A stretch of DNA of 64,000 nt from Oscillospiraceae bacterium. GTDB lineage: Bacteria > Bacillota > Clostridia > Oscillospirales > Ruminococcaceae. Shown in pieces: positions 8,991 through 16,614 of the stretch. Positions within the stretch are counted from its first letter, which is position 1. Every line of letters starts with the position of its first letter. The stretch spans positions 1 to 64,000 of the forward strand of contig JAFWDH010000014.1 in NCBI GenBank assembly GCA_017513135.1, read 5' to 3'. The position numbers and the translations under genes were made by a program. Under the pieces are notes generated by a model. That model had not been told where the DNA came from. It saw only the letters and a program-made list of their open reading frames with translations, and made no database searches.

Positions 8991-9617
8991 TCAGTTGACC
9001 TCCCTTTTCCTGCAATAAATAATGTGTATTCCTTTTTCTTTCCTGACAGTCTCGACTTCAGCCAGTGAGCTGAGATGCTCCGTCATCGAGACCGCCCCAT
9101 GTTTTTTCCTTATGACCAGCACCAGAGTGCCCCCGTCCGAGAGCCTTCTGAGCGATTCCTCAGCAAGGCGGTATGATGTTTCTTTTCCGGCATGTATGGG
9201 AGGGTTTAGCAGTATCCAGTCAAAATCCCCCTCCAATGAAGACAGACCGTCTGACACGACTGCATGTGATATGACAGCATTAGCCTCACAGTTGGTCCTG
9301 CACAGTCTGACAGCTCTTTCGTTGATATCACACTGAACCAGCTCGATCTCCGGATTCTTTACCGCAGCGTAAATGCCGATAAAGCCGTACCCGCAGCCGA
9401 GATCCAGGACCCTGCCGCTGAGCGGAGGGATATTTCTCACAAGATACAGGGACGCGTCATCTATCTCGCCGCGTGAGAAGACTCCGCTGTCGGTCAGAAA
9501 CGTAAGCTTTCTGGTCCCGCACCAGCAGGTCAGTTCCTTCATATCCTGTTTGAGAGATGGATCGTTCTGAAAATACTGACTCAATTTCTGCTCCGTGTAA
9601 TAATACTCAGTAAACAA
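8991..9617 (-). CDS. RsmC-like class I SAM-dependent methyltransferase (YbxB type)
   Basis: The open frame runs into the upstream tRNA-Arg gene, so the start must be internal. TTG 9617 gives MFTEYYYTEQ, matching the HYYTE start of Bacillus YbxB-like proteins, with GTTAGGG as a possible ribosome site. TTG 9584, preceded by GGAG, is the alternative. The 208-aa protein has the conserved TDSGVFSRG, the SAM motif VLDLGCGYGFIG and the catalytic NPPIHAG (NPPFH type), characteristic of N2-guanine methyltransferases acting on 16S rRNA. The proposed start overlaps the tRNA-Arg terminator. The rRNA target is inferred from the family. Confidence 0.82.
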   Translation of the reverse strand: MFTEYYYTEQKLSQYFQNDPSLKQDMKELTCWCGTRKLTFLTDSGVFSRGEIDDASLYLVRNIPPLSGRVLDLGCGYGFIGIYAAVKNPEIELVQCDINERAVRLCRTNCEANAVISHAVVSDGLSSLEGDFDWILLNPPIHAGKETSYRLAEESLRRLSDGGTLVLVIRKKHGAVSMTEHLSSLAEVETVRKEKGIHIIYCRKREVN

Positions 9618-9642
9618 AAAAACCCTAACGGCTGTTAGGGTT

Positions 9643-9643
<1 letters not shown>
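9616..9643 (-). terminator. tRNA-Arg terminator
   Basis: AAACCCTAAC (9620-9629) pairs with GTTAGGGTTT (9634-9643) around a 4-nt loop, with a run of seven T on the minus strand. It abuts the encoded CCA of tRNA-Arg and overlaps the likely start region of the methyltransferase gene. Confidence 0.88.
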
Positions 9644-9719
<76 letters not shown>

Positions 9720-9730
9720 TCAACGGTAAG

Positions 9731-9759
9731 ATTATATGTTTGACACACTCAAAAGTCAA
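9731..9759 (-). promoter_or_regulatory. tRNA-Arg promoter
   Basis: TTGACT (9759-9754), 17 bp, TATAAT (9736-9731), ending 12 bp before the tRNA 5' end. It lies in the short gap after the galE stop. Confidence 0.88.
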
Positions 9760-9774
9760 TAATCATACTGAGGA

Positions 9775-10785
9775 TCACAGATCGTGTTCAGACGCGTACT
9801 GCTGCCATCTCCATGAATCTCTGCACATGTCATCCATGTTCCTGTCCGCTTTCCATCCGAGCTCCTTCTCAGCCTTGGACGGATCAGAGAAGCAGGTGGC
9901 GATATCGCCGCTCCTGCGCGGCCCGATCTCGTACTTTATCTTAACGCCGTTCTGTCTCTCGAATGCCTTGATCACCTCAAGAACGGAATATCCCCTCCCG
10001 CACCCGAGGTTGTAAGTGAACACTCCGCAGCTGTCCTCAAGTTTTTTCAGGACAGCGACATGTCCTTCCGCAAGGTCGACAACGTGTATGTAATCCCTGA
10101 CACCGGTTCCGTCAGGAGTATCATAATCATCCCCGAAAACAGTAAGATGATCTCTGATCCCCTTGGCCACCTGAGTGATATACGGCATCAGATTGTTCGG
10201 TATGCCGTTGGGAAGCTCTCCGATCATCCCGCTCTCATGCGCTCCAACAGGATTGAAGTAGCGCAGGATCGCAAAGGACGCTTCACTGTCTGTCGCGGCA
10301 TAATCCCTTATCATCTGCTCGCACATCAGTTTCGTTCTTCCGTATACGTTTTCAGCCTTCAGCGGCGCCGTCTCGGGTATCGGGCTCTCGGTGAGATCCC
10401 CGTAGACCGTAGCACTGGAGCTGAAAACAAGCTTGTGCACACCTTTTTCCCTCATCACTTCAAGCAGAGTGATCATGCCGAAGAGATTGTTTCTGTAGTA
10501 CATCAAAGGCTTTTCCTGAGACTCGCCGACTGCTTTGTACGCGGCAAAATGGATCACTGCGTCGATGCTGTGTTCGTCAAAGATGCGCGACAGGCTCTCC
10601 TTGTCCGTGATATCGATGCGGTAAAAAGGTATGTCCTTTCCGGTCAGTGTTCTGAGCCTTCCAAGCACGCTCTCACTGCTGTTGTAGAGCGCATCGGCGA
10701 TGACCACATCGTGCCCAGCCTCAGCCAGAGATACCACCGTATGCGAACCGATATATCCAAGACCTCCGGTAACAAAAACCTTCAT
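9775..10785 (-). CDS. galE: UDP-glucose 4-epimerase
   Basis: NAD-dependent interconversion of UDP-glucose and UDP-galactose, supplying sugar nucleotides for galactose use and envelope polysaccharides. Start ATG 10785 is chosen for its GGAGG site and because MKVFVTGGLGYIGSH places the GxxGxxG Rossmann motif at the extreme N-terminus. SSSATVYG holds the catalytic Ser region and YGRTK the Tyr-Lys pair. The 336-aa length is typical. It lies 39 nt downstream of tRNA-Gln with no terminator between, and just upstream of tRNA-Arg. No other Leloir pathway gene is nearby. Confidence 0.95.
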   Translation of the reverse strand: MKVFVTGGLGYIGSHTVVSLAEAGHDVVIADALYNSSESVLGRLRTLTGKDIPFYRIDITDKESLSRIFDEHSIDAVIHFAAYKAVGESQEKPLMYYRNNLFGMITLLEVMREKGVHKLVFSSSATVYGDLTESPIPETAPLKAENVYGRTKLMCEQMIRDYAATDSEASFAILRYFNPVGAHESGMIGELPNGIPNNLMPYITQVAKGIRDHLTVFGDDYDTPDGTGVRDYIHVVDLAEGHVAVLKKLEDSCGVFTYNLGCGRGYSVLEVIKAFERQNGVKIKYEIGPRRSGDIATCFSDPSKAEKELGWKADRNMDDMCRDSWRWQQYASEHDL

Positions 10786-10824
10786 ATATCCTCCGATGCC
10801 AGATACTGACATTAACAATTAAAA

Positions 10825-10899
10825 TGGCAGGGCTGGCTGGATTCGAACCAGCGCGTAGCGGAGTCAAAGTCCGGTGCCTTACCGCTTGGCTACAGCCCC
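10825..10899 (-). tRNA. tRNA-Gln (anticodon TTG)
   Basis: The acceptor GGGGCTG pairs with CAGCCCT. The anticodon loop CTTTGAC gives TTG (codon CAA). The anticodon stem CCGGA/TCCGC has a C-C mismatch at its base (27-43), where relatives have a pair. T-arm GCTGGTTCGAATCCAGC; G discriminator, CCA encoded. Confidence 0.94.
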
Positions 10900-10913
10900 T
10901 TGATAACTACAAG

Positions 10914-10942
10914 ATTATAACAGATACACCGTTTTATATCTA
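10914..10942 (-). promoter_or_regulatory. tRNA-Gln (and galE) promoter
   Basis: TATAAT (10919-10914), with TAGATA (10942-10937) 17 bp upstream as a weak -35. It lies 15 bp before tRNA-Gln. With no terminator between them, it probably also serves galE. Confidence 0.6.
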
Positions 10943-10966
10943 CCGATGATTTTCCGCCGATTGTTA

Positions 10967-10996
10967 TTGAAATAAGCGCGTTTCCTGTTATATAAT
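10967..10996 (+). promoter_or_regulatory. tRNA-His promoter
   Basis: TTGAAA (10967-10972), 18 bp, TATAAT (10991-10996), 14 bp before the tRNA. Confidence 0.82.
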
Positions 10997-11010
10997 GTTC
11001 AAGTCTGCAT

Positions 11011-11088
11011 GGTGGATGTAGCTCAGTTGGTTAGAGTACCAGGTTGTGGCCCTGGGGGTCGTGGGTTCGAGTCCCACTATCCACCCCA
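11011..11088 (+). tRNA. tRNA-His (anticodon GTG)
   Basis: The acceptor GTGGATG (11012-11018) pairs with TATCCAC. An extra G at 11011 faces the C discriminator, the G-1 feature of tRNA-His. The loop TTGTGGC between CCAGG and CCTGG gives anticodon GTG. CCA is encoded. Confidence 0.96.
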
Positions 11089-11093
11089 TACAG

Positions 11094-11132
11094 AAAAAGC
11101 TGTGATCATGATGATCACAGCTTTATTTTTTT
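11094..11132. terminator. Bidirectional terminator between tRNA-His and the MATE gene
   Basis: AAAGCTGTGATCA (11096-11108) pairs with TGATCACAGCTTT (11112-11124). Plus-strand T-run 11126-11132; the minus strand has TTTTT after the stem. It serves tRNA-His and the convergent MATE transporter gene. Confidence 0.9.
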
Positions 11133-12546
11133 ATTCCGTATCCTCAATAACGTTTTCAGACTTCACGTATAAAAGAAGTTCCGGATGCTTCTCCTCGTAC
11201 GACCTCACCGCTCTTGCCCATCCGCCGCAGAAGTAATAGACCATTATCGCGGCGTTACGCAGGAACGATGCTATGAGCATTGCCCAGAAAATGCCGTGCC
11301 AGTTCCCCGTCTTGACTCCGAGATAGTATGAAAGGGGTATCCTTGAAAATGCGCCGAACTGTGCAGTGACCATAGGTACGACCGACTTGCCTGCTCCCCG
11401 CATAGCGTTGACAAGACATCTGTCTATTCCGTGGAAAAGGCACTGGAAAGCCATGATCAGAAGTCCTTCTGCCGCTATATCGAGAACCGCCTGGTCCTTG
11501 GTAAAGATCGTCGGCAGGACATGTCTGAACGCGACCTGAGTTCCGAAGAGGCCAAGTCCTACTACAGTCAGCGTGGCGATGGAGTAATTGATCCCCTTCC
11601 TTATCCTGTCCAGCTGAAGCCTGCCCATGTTCTGACCGACAAAAGTGCATAGAGCAGTGCTCAGTGCATCAACCGGAATGTACAGCATTGTGTCTACCTT
11701 TGTGACGATGCTGTTCGCCGCAATGAACGTCGAGCCGAAGGTGTTCACCGAGGACTGAACGAACATGCTCGCGAGCGTGTTTCCTATATTCTGTATCGCG
11801 GCGGGCAGTCCGATGCGGACGATCTCACCGAGCTCGTACCTGTCAGGCTTCATGTACTGGAAGCCGACCTTCACGCCGTAGGAGCCGCGGTTGAGTCTGA
11901 CTATGATCCCCGCTCCGGAAATGATCTGCGATATGGCAGTTGCGGCAGCCACGCCCTCCACTCCGAGACCGAATATAAGGACAGCCGCGAGGTCAAACAG
12001 TATATTCAGCACACTGCATATCACCAGGAATATCAGGGGCCAGTTCACGTCACCCATTCCTCTGAGAGCTCCTGTACCCATCTGGTATATAAGGTTGCCT
12101 GTCGTGCCGAGGAACACTATGATCAGATACAGCGCAGACGCGTCCATGATCTCCTCCGGCGTCTTGAGCACTGCCAGCATCGGACGGCTCACTATGAGAC
12201 CTATCAGCGTGATGAACACCGAGCATGTCATCGTAAGAAAAGAAACGGTAGACACCGCCTTCTGAAGAGATTCGCGGTTTCCTGACCCGACACGCTGCGC
12301 TATCACGACATTGGAACCGGATGACAGCCCGATCGCGAAGAGGTTGATGATGCTGACTATGGGAGTGCTCGCGGATACTGCCGCAAGCGCCTCTGAACTG
12401 ATGAAGCGGCCGACTATCATCGAGTCAGCCACATTATAGAACTGGGTCACGATGCTGCCGAACAGGATAGGTACAGCAAATCTTATCAGTGTAGAGAAAA
12501 TCGGCCCGCTGGCCAGATCCATTGTATTGCTTCTAGTCCTTGGCAT
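11131..12546 (-). CDS. MATE family efflux transporter
   Basis: A 471-aa polytopic protein with about 12 membrane segments in two six-helix halves. The N-terminal stretch DLASGPIFSTLIRFAVPILFGS and the VADSMIVGRFISSEALAAV motif of TM2 are typical of the DinF/NorM-like MATE group. These transporters export cationic compounds using a sodium or proton gradient; the substrate cannot be read from sequence. ATG 12546 has CAGGAG 8 nt upstream. It is followed by a bidirectional terminator and preceded by the lgt terminator, so it is monocistronic. Confidence 0.93.
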   Translation of the reverse strand: MPRTRSNTMDLASGPIFSTLIRFAVPILFGSIVTQFYNVADSMIVGRFISSEALAAVSASTPIVSIINLFAIGLSSGSNVVIAQRVGSGNRESLQKAVSTVSFLTMTCSVFITLIGLIVSRPMLAVLKTPEEIMDASALYLIIVFLGTTGNLIYQMGTGALRGMGDVNWPLIFLVICSVLNILFDLAAVLIFGLGVEGVAAATAISQIISGAGIIVRLNRGSYGVKVGFQYMKPDRYELGEIVRIGLPAAIQNIGNTLASMFVQSSVNTFGSTFIAANSIVTKVDTMLYIPVDALSTALCTFVGQNMGRLQLDRIRKGINYSIATLTVVGLGLFGTQVAFRHVLPTIFTKDQAVLDIAAEGLLIMAFQCLFHGIDRCLVNAMRGAGKSVVPMVTAQFGAFSRIPLSYYLGVKTGNWHGIFWAMLIASFLRNAAIMVYYFCGGWARAVRSYEEKHPELLLYVKSENVIEDTE

Positions 12547-12587
12547 TCATTACGCTCCTGTTCAATGCAGTCGAATTAACAAAATAC

Positions 12588-12613
12588 AGCCGGATAACCG
12601 AGGCTATCCGGCT
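12588..12613 (-). terminator. Terminator after lgt
   Basis: AGCCGGATA (12588-12596) pairs with TATCCGGCT (12605-12613), followed on the minus strand by GTATTTTGTT. It lies 14 bp after the lgt stop. Confidence 0.78.
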
Positions 12614-12626
12614 CTTTCATATTACA

Positions 12627-13667
12627 TCATTCAGTTTCCGTCTCTTTATCCGGATCAGCTTCCGGATCGGCCGGATCATCAGGTGAACCGGGCTCATTTC
12701 CGGAAACGGCATCTTCCGTCACTTCACCGAGGTCTTCTGCAGCCGGCTCAGTATCTTCGACGACAGCGCCAGTATCGATCAGGTACTGTCTCGTCTGAAC
12801 ATAAGGTTTCAGGTACTCGGGATCAGAGGAATTGCGTATCTTACGGGTTATCACGAAGAGCAGGACCGCCGAGACGACCGCATAAGTCACGCAGACAGCC
12901 TGCGATATCCTGATCTTTCCGAGGAACAGCGCATCGGTGCGCAGAGATTCACAGAACGCCCTGCCTATGCCGTTCCAGACAAGATAGCGGAGGAATATCT
13001 CTCCGTCGAACTTTCTTCTTTTGATGAAGTAGCAGATGACAGCTACTCCTATAAAGCACCAGATGCTCTCATAAATGAACGTCGGGTGGACCGGGCCGTC
13101 AGTGAGAACGATGCCGTGATCGTTCAGAAGGCGGTCTGCATTCCTGCTGATGTATCTTGCGATAGTATCGCTGTACATGCCCCACGGGAGATCGGTATTG
13201 GTCCCGAACAGCTCCTGATTGAAGAAGTTTCCCCATCTGCCGAGCCCCTGCCCTATCAGGAAACCAAGAGCGATATCATCAAGGACACAAAGGAATTTCG
13301 TCTTGTTAATGAGACACACGATGAACGCCGTGACCAGAGCGCCGGTGAGAATTCCGTAAAATGCGGTGCCTCCTTCCCTCAGGTTGAGGAACTGCCTGAT
13401 GCTGGTGACCTTGTAGTCATCAGAGAACAGTACATAAAAGGACCTGCCGCCGAACAGAGCGCCTATAGCGCCCCAGATGATGACGTCGTAGAGCTTGTCC
13501 TCATCGATACCGAAGCGCTTTGCGTTCTTCTGCCCGATTATGACACCTATGAACATTCCCAGTGCGATAAGTACGCCGTACCAGTAGATCTCAAAACCCG
13601 CGACCGTGAAAGCTACCCTGTTTATGTCAAATTCCAGCCCGAGGCCGGGAAAAGAAACATGGCTCAT
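12627..13667 (-). CDS. lgt: Prolipoprotein diacylglyceryl transferase
   Basis: Membrane enzyme that moves a diacylglyceryl group from phosphatidylglycerol to the lipobox cysteine of prelipoproteins. Seven membrane segments are predicted. The Lgt signature is present as GLGRWGNFFNQELFG, with the conserved VHPTFIYES before the sixth segment. The family is usually about 260-290 aa; this protein is 346 aa because of a C-terminal tail of about 60 residues rich in Glu, Asp and Pro, probably cytoplasmic and disordered. It overlaps the upstream M16 peptidase gene by 4 nt, so the three genes form one operon ending in a hairpin. Confidence 0.95.
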   Translation of the reverse strand: MSHVSFPGLGLEFDINRVAFTVAGFEIYWYGVLIALGMFIGVIIGQKNAKRFGIDEDKLYDVIIWGAIGALFGGRSFYVLFSDDYKVTSIRQFLNLREGGTAFYGILTGALVTAFIVCLINKTKFLCVLDDIALGFLIGQGLGRWGNFFNQELFGTNTDLPWGMYSDTIARYISRNADRLLNDHGIVLTDGPVHPTFIYESIWCFIGVAVICYFIKRRKFDGEIFLRYLVWNGIGRAFCESLRTDALFLGKIRISQAVCVTYAVVSAVLLFVITRKIRNSSDPEYLKPYVQTRQYLIDTGAVVEDTEPAAEDLGEVTEDAVSGNEPGSPDDPADPEADPDKETETE

Positions 13668-14968
13668 TGCTGTTTTTCTCCTGAAGAGTTTGGTAAGACA
13701 ACCGAAAGGCAGCAGCTGCCGGGGTCGAAACAGGCCCTCAGCAGTTCGTTCGCCTCTTCGATGTCGGGATCTCCGACAAGCTGAATTATATCGTACAGGG
13801 TCGTCTTTTTAAAGTGGCATGACATGAGGCTTCCCGCCACAGACCCGGGATTGTCGAAGATGCTTATGTAGGAGCCGACCGATGTTCTGACCCTCTCGTC
13901 GAAAAGCTCCGGATCGAATCCGGTCCTCTTCAGTTCAGAGATCCTTTCAAGAAGGAAGTCACGGACCTTCCCGGGATACAGTGAATCACCCTCGAAATAG
14001 GTACAAAGGTATTCATCACCTGAATAGAATCCCGACCCGAAGCTGTCGTTTATCAGGTTCTGTTCGTACATTGACCTGAAGAACTCCGTGCTCTCGCCTG
14101 CCGTAAGGTCAAGTATCATATCCATCAGAAGGTCATTTTTTATTTCTGAAAACCTGCTGTATGCGCTTTCCTTGAATCCTATGTCAAAAAGAGGCAATGA
14201 AACCGTCATCTGTTCGGAGGCCTCTGTTTCGAAAATACCTGAAGGCTCTTCCGCAGAGGCAAGAACGTATCTCGGAACAGGGCTGATCTGCGGGGAGAAT
14301 GAATCGGCTATATCGAAGATCCTTTCATGCTCCACGTCTCCGGCTATGGTCAGCGCCATATTCTCAGGTCTGTAGAACGAATCGAAACAGTCTGAAAGGA
14401 TATCCATATTGATATTCCTTATCGAATCAAGACTTCCCGCAATGTCCTCGTTGATCCCGATGTTTCTGTAAAGTCCCCTGAAAAGGTTGAAGGAGGCTAT
14501 CCACCCCGGGTCATCCAGATACATCCTTATCTCATCGCTGATGATCTGTTTCTCCTTCTCCACGCCCTGAGCGGTAAACAGCGGCTTTTTGAAGAAATCG
14601 AGTAGTATCCTCAGCGGCTGCTCATACTCGCTGCCGCTTCTGTAAACGAACGTAGTCCTGTTGAATGTCGTGTATGCATTGGAGGAAGAGCCAAGTTCCG
14701 CAAAGAGAGTAAAAGCGTCCTCTCCGTTGCGCTCGAACAGCTTATGCTCAAGAAAATGGGCGGTGCCGGCAGGAAGCTTCACCCGCGATCCGTTCCTGTC
14801 GGTCACATGCACCATGGATGATCCGTATCCCACGGCAAGCTGTGCGGAGACGCTGCTTTTGTCAGGCATCTCATAAACGTATACGCTCAGCCCTCCCGGA
14901 GCGGTGTGGCTGTAATACTTTCCGTCCAGGATATCAGAAGCAACTTTTTTTATATCGATCTTACTCAT
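13664..14968 (-). CDS. M16 family zinc peptidase, YmfH-like (catalytic subunit)
   Basis: A 434-aa pitrilysin-family protein. HFLEHKLF carries the inverted zinc motif HxxEH, with the distal Glu likely in KEKQIISDEIRMY. In the family two M16 domains pair to form a chamber in which peptides are cut. The adjacent YmfF-like gene (overlap 8 nt) lacks the metal motif and is the probable non-catalytic partner, as in the ymfF-ymfH pair of Bacillus. It is translationally coupled to lgt downstream. The physiological substrate is unknown. Confidence 0.9.
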   Translation of the reverse strand: MSKIDIKKVASDILDGKYYSHTAPGGLSVYVYEMPDKSSVSAQLAVGYGSSMVHVTDRNGSRVKLPAGTAHFLEHKLFERNGEDAFTLFAELGSSSNAYTTFNRTTFVYRSGSEYEQPLRILLDFFKKPLFTAQGVEKEKQIISDEIRMYLDDPGWIASFNLFRGLYRNIGINEDIAGSLDSIRNINMDILSDCFDSFYRPENMALTIAGDVEHERIFDIADSFSPQISPVPRYVLASAEEPSGIFETEASEQMTVSLPLFDIGFKESAYSRFSEIKNDLLMDMILDLTAGESTEFFRSMYEQNLINDSFGSGFYSGDEYLCTYFEGDSLYPGKVRDFLLERISELKRTGFDPELFDERVRTSVGSYISIFDNPGSVAGSLMSCHFKKTTLYDIIQLVGDPDIEEANELLRACFDPGSCCLSVVLPNSSGEKQQ

Positions 14969-16223
14969 CGTGCAACCTGTAGATACCGCAGTATCTCATC
15001 TCCGAAAGAATTCCTTTAACGTCCTCCGCCGAGACGGACTCTATCAGGGATAGCTCCCGTTCTGGCTCGATGTATCTACCTACCCCGTTAATGGAGGACA
15101 GGTAGTGTGAGGAAACACCTGCCACCGTATCTGATATCCCTCGCAGTGAATTTGAGATGCTCAGTTTTGCCTGTCTCAGTTCTTCTTCCGATGGTCCTTC
15201 AGAAGCCAGCGCACCGAATTCCTCCATGATGGAGTCGCGGTTTCTGACGAACTTCTCCGGAGATGTCGAACTCTCTATCAGTATCCCGCCTCCTCCCGAG
15301 GTCATGCGGTTTGACACGCAGGAGTAGCAGAGTCCCTGTCTCTCGCGCACATTCATGAAAAGCCTCGATGTGGACATGCCTCCCAGGATCGAGTTAGCCA
15401 CTTTGAGCGAGGCCAGTTCTGCGGGATCGGGGATCCTCCCGGTATGATATACGATCGAGAATATATCCTGCTCTGTCCCGATAGCCTCTTCACCGTTTAC
15501 CGGTTCCTTTGGAAGCCTTACAGGACTGCTGTCAAATGTCTGCGGGACAGATCCGAGTCCGTGAGTCCTGATCGTGTTTGCAACAATGTCCCTCACTCTC
15601 TTTAGATCGCTGCCGCAGTAGAATATGTTGATATTGCAGTTTTTAAGGCAGTCCAGGTATAAGGAGTACAGGTTCTCTCCGTTTATGGACGGCAGATCCT
15701 CGACAAATCCGAGGTCCGGCAGACTTCTCACACTGCCGGCGAAAAATCTCTGCAGAAGCATTCTGGTACAGTATGCTTCCTTATTGTTTATCAGAAAGGA
15801 TATCTCCTCTCTGAGTTTTTCCTTTTCGATCTCAATAGTGCTGTCAGGAAACCCTCTCCCGATAAGGTAAGGATTCGTGATCACATCGCACAGGAGCTCC
15901 GCTGTCCTTATGCCGATGTCCTTCTCTGTAAGATACTCTCCGGCAACGTTATCCGTGTCAAAATGGATTATCATCTTGTTTCCGTATCTGGATGATGAGA
16001 CATACAGAGAAGCTCCGTACAGATTGTCAAGATACCTTGAAAGACTGACCAGATTGTCATATTTTGCAGTGGCAGAACTCAGTATATATGAAAGAAGAGA
16101 TATCCCCGTCATGGTATCTCTGTCCAGCTGACAGTTCAGCTCTATGACCAGCCTCTCCCTCTTATACCTGAAATCAGCCCAGGAAAATGATATGTTTCCG
16201 CCGATTTTTTCCGTATATACCAT
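14961..16223 (-). CDS. M16 family peptidase-like protein, YmfF-like (non-catalytic partner)
   Basis: A 420-aa protein with two M16-like halves. The region where HxxEH would lie reads LLSYILSSATAKYD, so zinc ligands are missing. The C-terminal half keeps the M16_C features NSILGGMSTSRLFMNVRERQGLCYS. Such inactive halves complete the peptide-binding chamber with the active subunit encoded next. ATG 16223 lacks a close Shine-Dalgarno (GGAG lies about 17 nt upstream), so translation may be weak or start elsewhere. A TATAAT at 16294-16289 with no good -35 may be its promoter. Confidence 0.88.
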   Translation of the reverse strand: MVYTEKIGGNISFSWADFRYKRERLVIELNCQLDRDTMTGISLLSYILSSATAKYDNLVSLSRYLDNLYGASLYVSSSRYGNKMIIHFDTDNVAGEYLTEKDIGIRTAELLCDVITNPYLIGRGFPDSTIEIEKEKLREEISFLINNKEAYCTRMLLQRFFAGSVRSLPDLGFVEDLPSINGENLYSLYLDCLKNCNINIFYCGSDLKRVRDIVANTIRTHGLGSVPQTFDSSPVRLPKEPVNGEEAIGTEQDIFSIVYHTGRIPDPAELASLKVANSILGGMSTSRLFMNVRERQGLCYSCVSNRMTSGGGGILIESSTSPEKFVRNRDSIMEEFGALASEGPSEEELRQAKLSISNSLRGISDTVAGVSSHYLSSINGVGRYIEPERELSLIESVSAEDVKGILSEMRYCGIYRLHDE

Positions 16224-16324
16224 TCGTCTTAAGTAAGATTCTCCAGTTCAATGTGCAATATGCACAATTATCAGATTCACAACTATGTATTATATGAAAT
16301 TTCTGTTAATTGGCACTTTATTTG

Positions 16325-16353
16325 TTTACAAAATATGGGCAATGTATTACAAT
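16325..16353 (+). promoter_or_regulatory. Promoter of an orphan plus-strand transcript
   Basis: TTTACA (16325-16330), 17 bp, TACAAT (16348-16353): each hexamer differs from consensus at one base. No coding sequence follows on this strand before the terminator at 16459-16492. Confidence 0.6.
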
Positions 16354-16359
16354 GCAATT

Positions 16360-16492
16360 ACAACAAATTATGATTTTTCTTTTTCATTTTTTCCTTCATT
16401 TGGTTATATTCTTTTACCTCAGGCGGCTCATTGCCAAAGCCGCAAAGACCGAAAAAATCCGGTTCCGAAGCCAGTCGGGACCGGCTTTTTTT
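16360..16492 (+). ncRNA. Candidate orphan small RNA
   Basis: This lies in the 391-bp gap between clpE and the M16 genes, both minus strand. A near-consensus promoter would start a transcript near 16360, and an intrinsic terminator ends it near 16492 (about 130 nt). The first ~60 nt are AT-rich and unstructured. A hairpin GCGGCT/AGCCGC (about 16423-16443) follows, then the terminator stem. I see no open frame with a ribosome site, and I do not recognise it as a known RNA family. The predicted 5' end is approximate. Confidence 0.45.
16453..16492 (+). terminator. Terminator of the orphan transcript
   Basis: CCGGTTCCGA (16459-16468) pairs with TCGGGACCGG (16475-16484) with one G-T pair and a 6-nt loop, followed by CTTTTTTT. 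Six A precede it on the plus strand, so it could also act on minus-strand transcripts. Confidence 0.82.
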
Positions 16493-16562
16493 GTGCAATC
16501 ATCAGTAATGATAGCATATTCCGCATGATTCAGATACACCCGGGCTCTTATCCGGAAGATGA

Positions 16563-16597
16563 AAGCCCCGGACTGCATAAGCTGCTGTCCGGGGCTT
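16563..16597 (-). terminator. Terminator after clpE
   Basis: AAGCCCCGGAC (16563-16573) pairs with GTCCGGGGCTT (16587-16597), 18 bp after the clpE stop, followed on the minus strand by TCATCTT. The stem is strong and the T-tract poor; the second hairpin at 16459-16484 may back it up. Confidence 0.7.
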
Positions 16598-16614
16598 ATT
16601 GATTATCCTTGTGT

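Noticed and set aside
16420-16495. Resemblance to a cyclic-di-GMP-I riboswitch (GCAAAG in the orphan transcript)
   Set aside because: The GGCAAACC and GGACGCAAAGC core and the tetraloop receptor are not found, and no gene follows on that strand.
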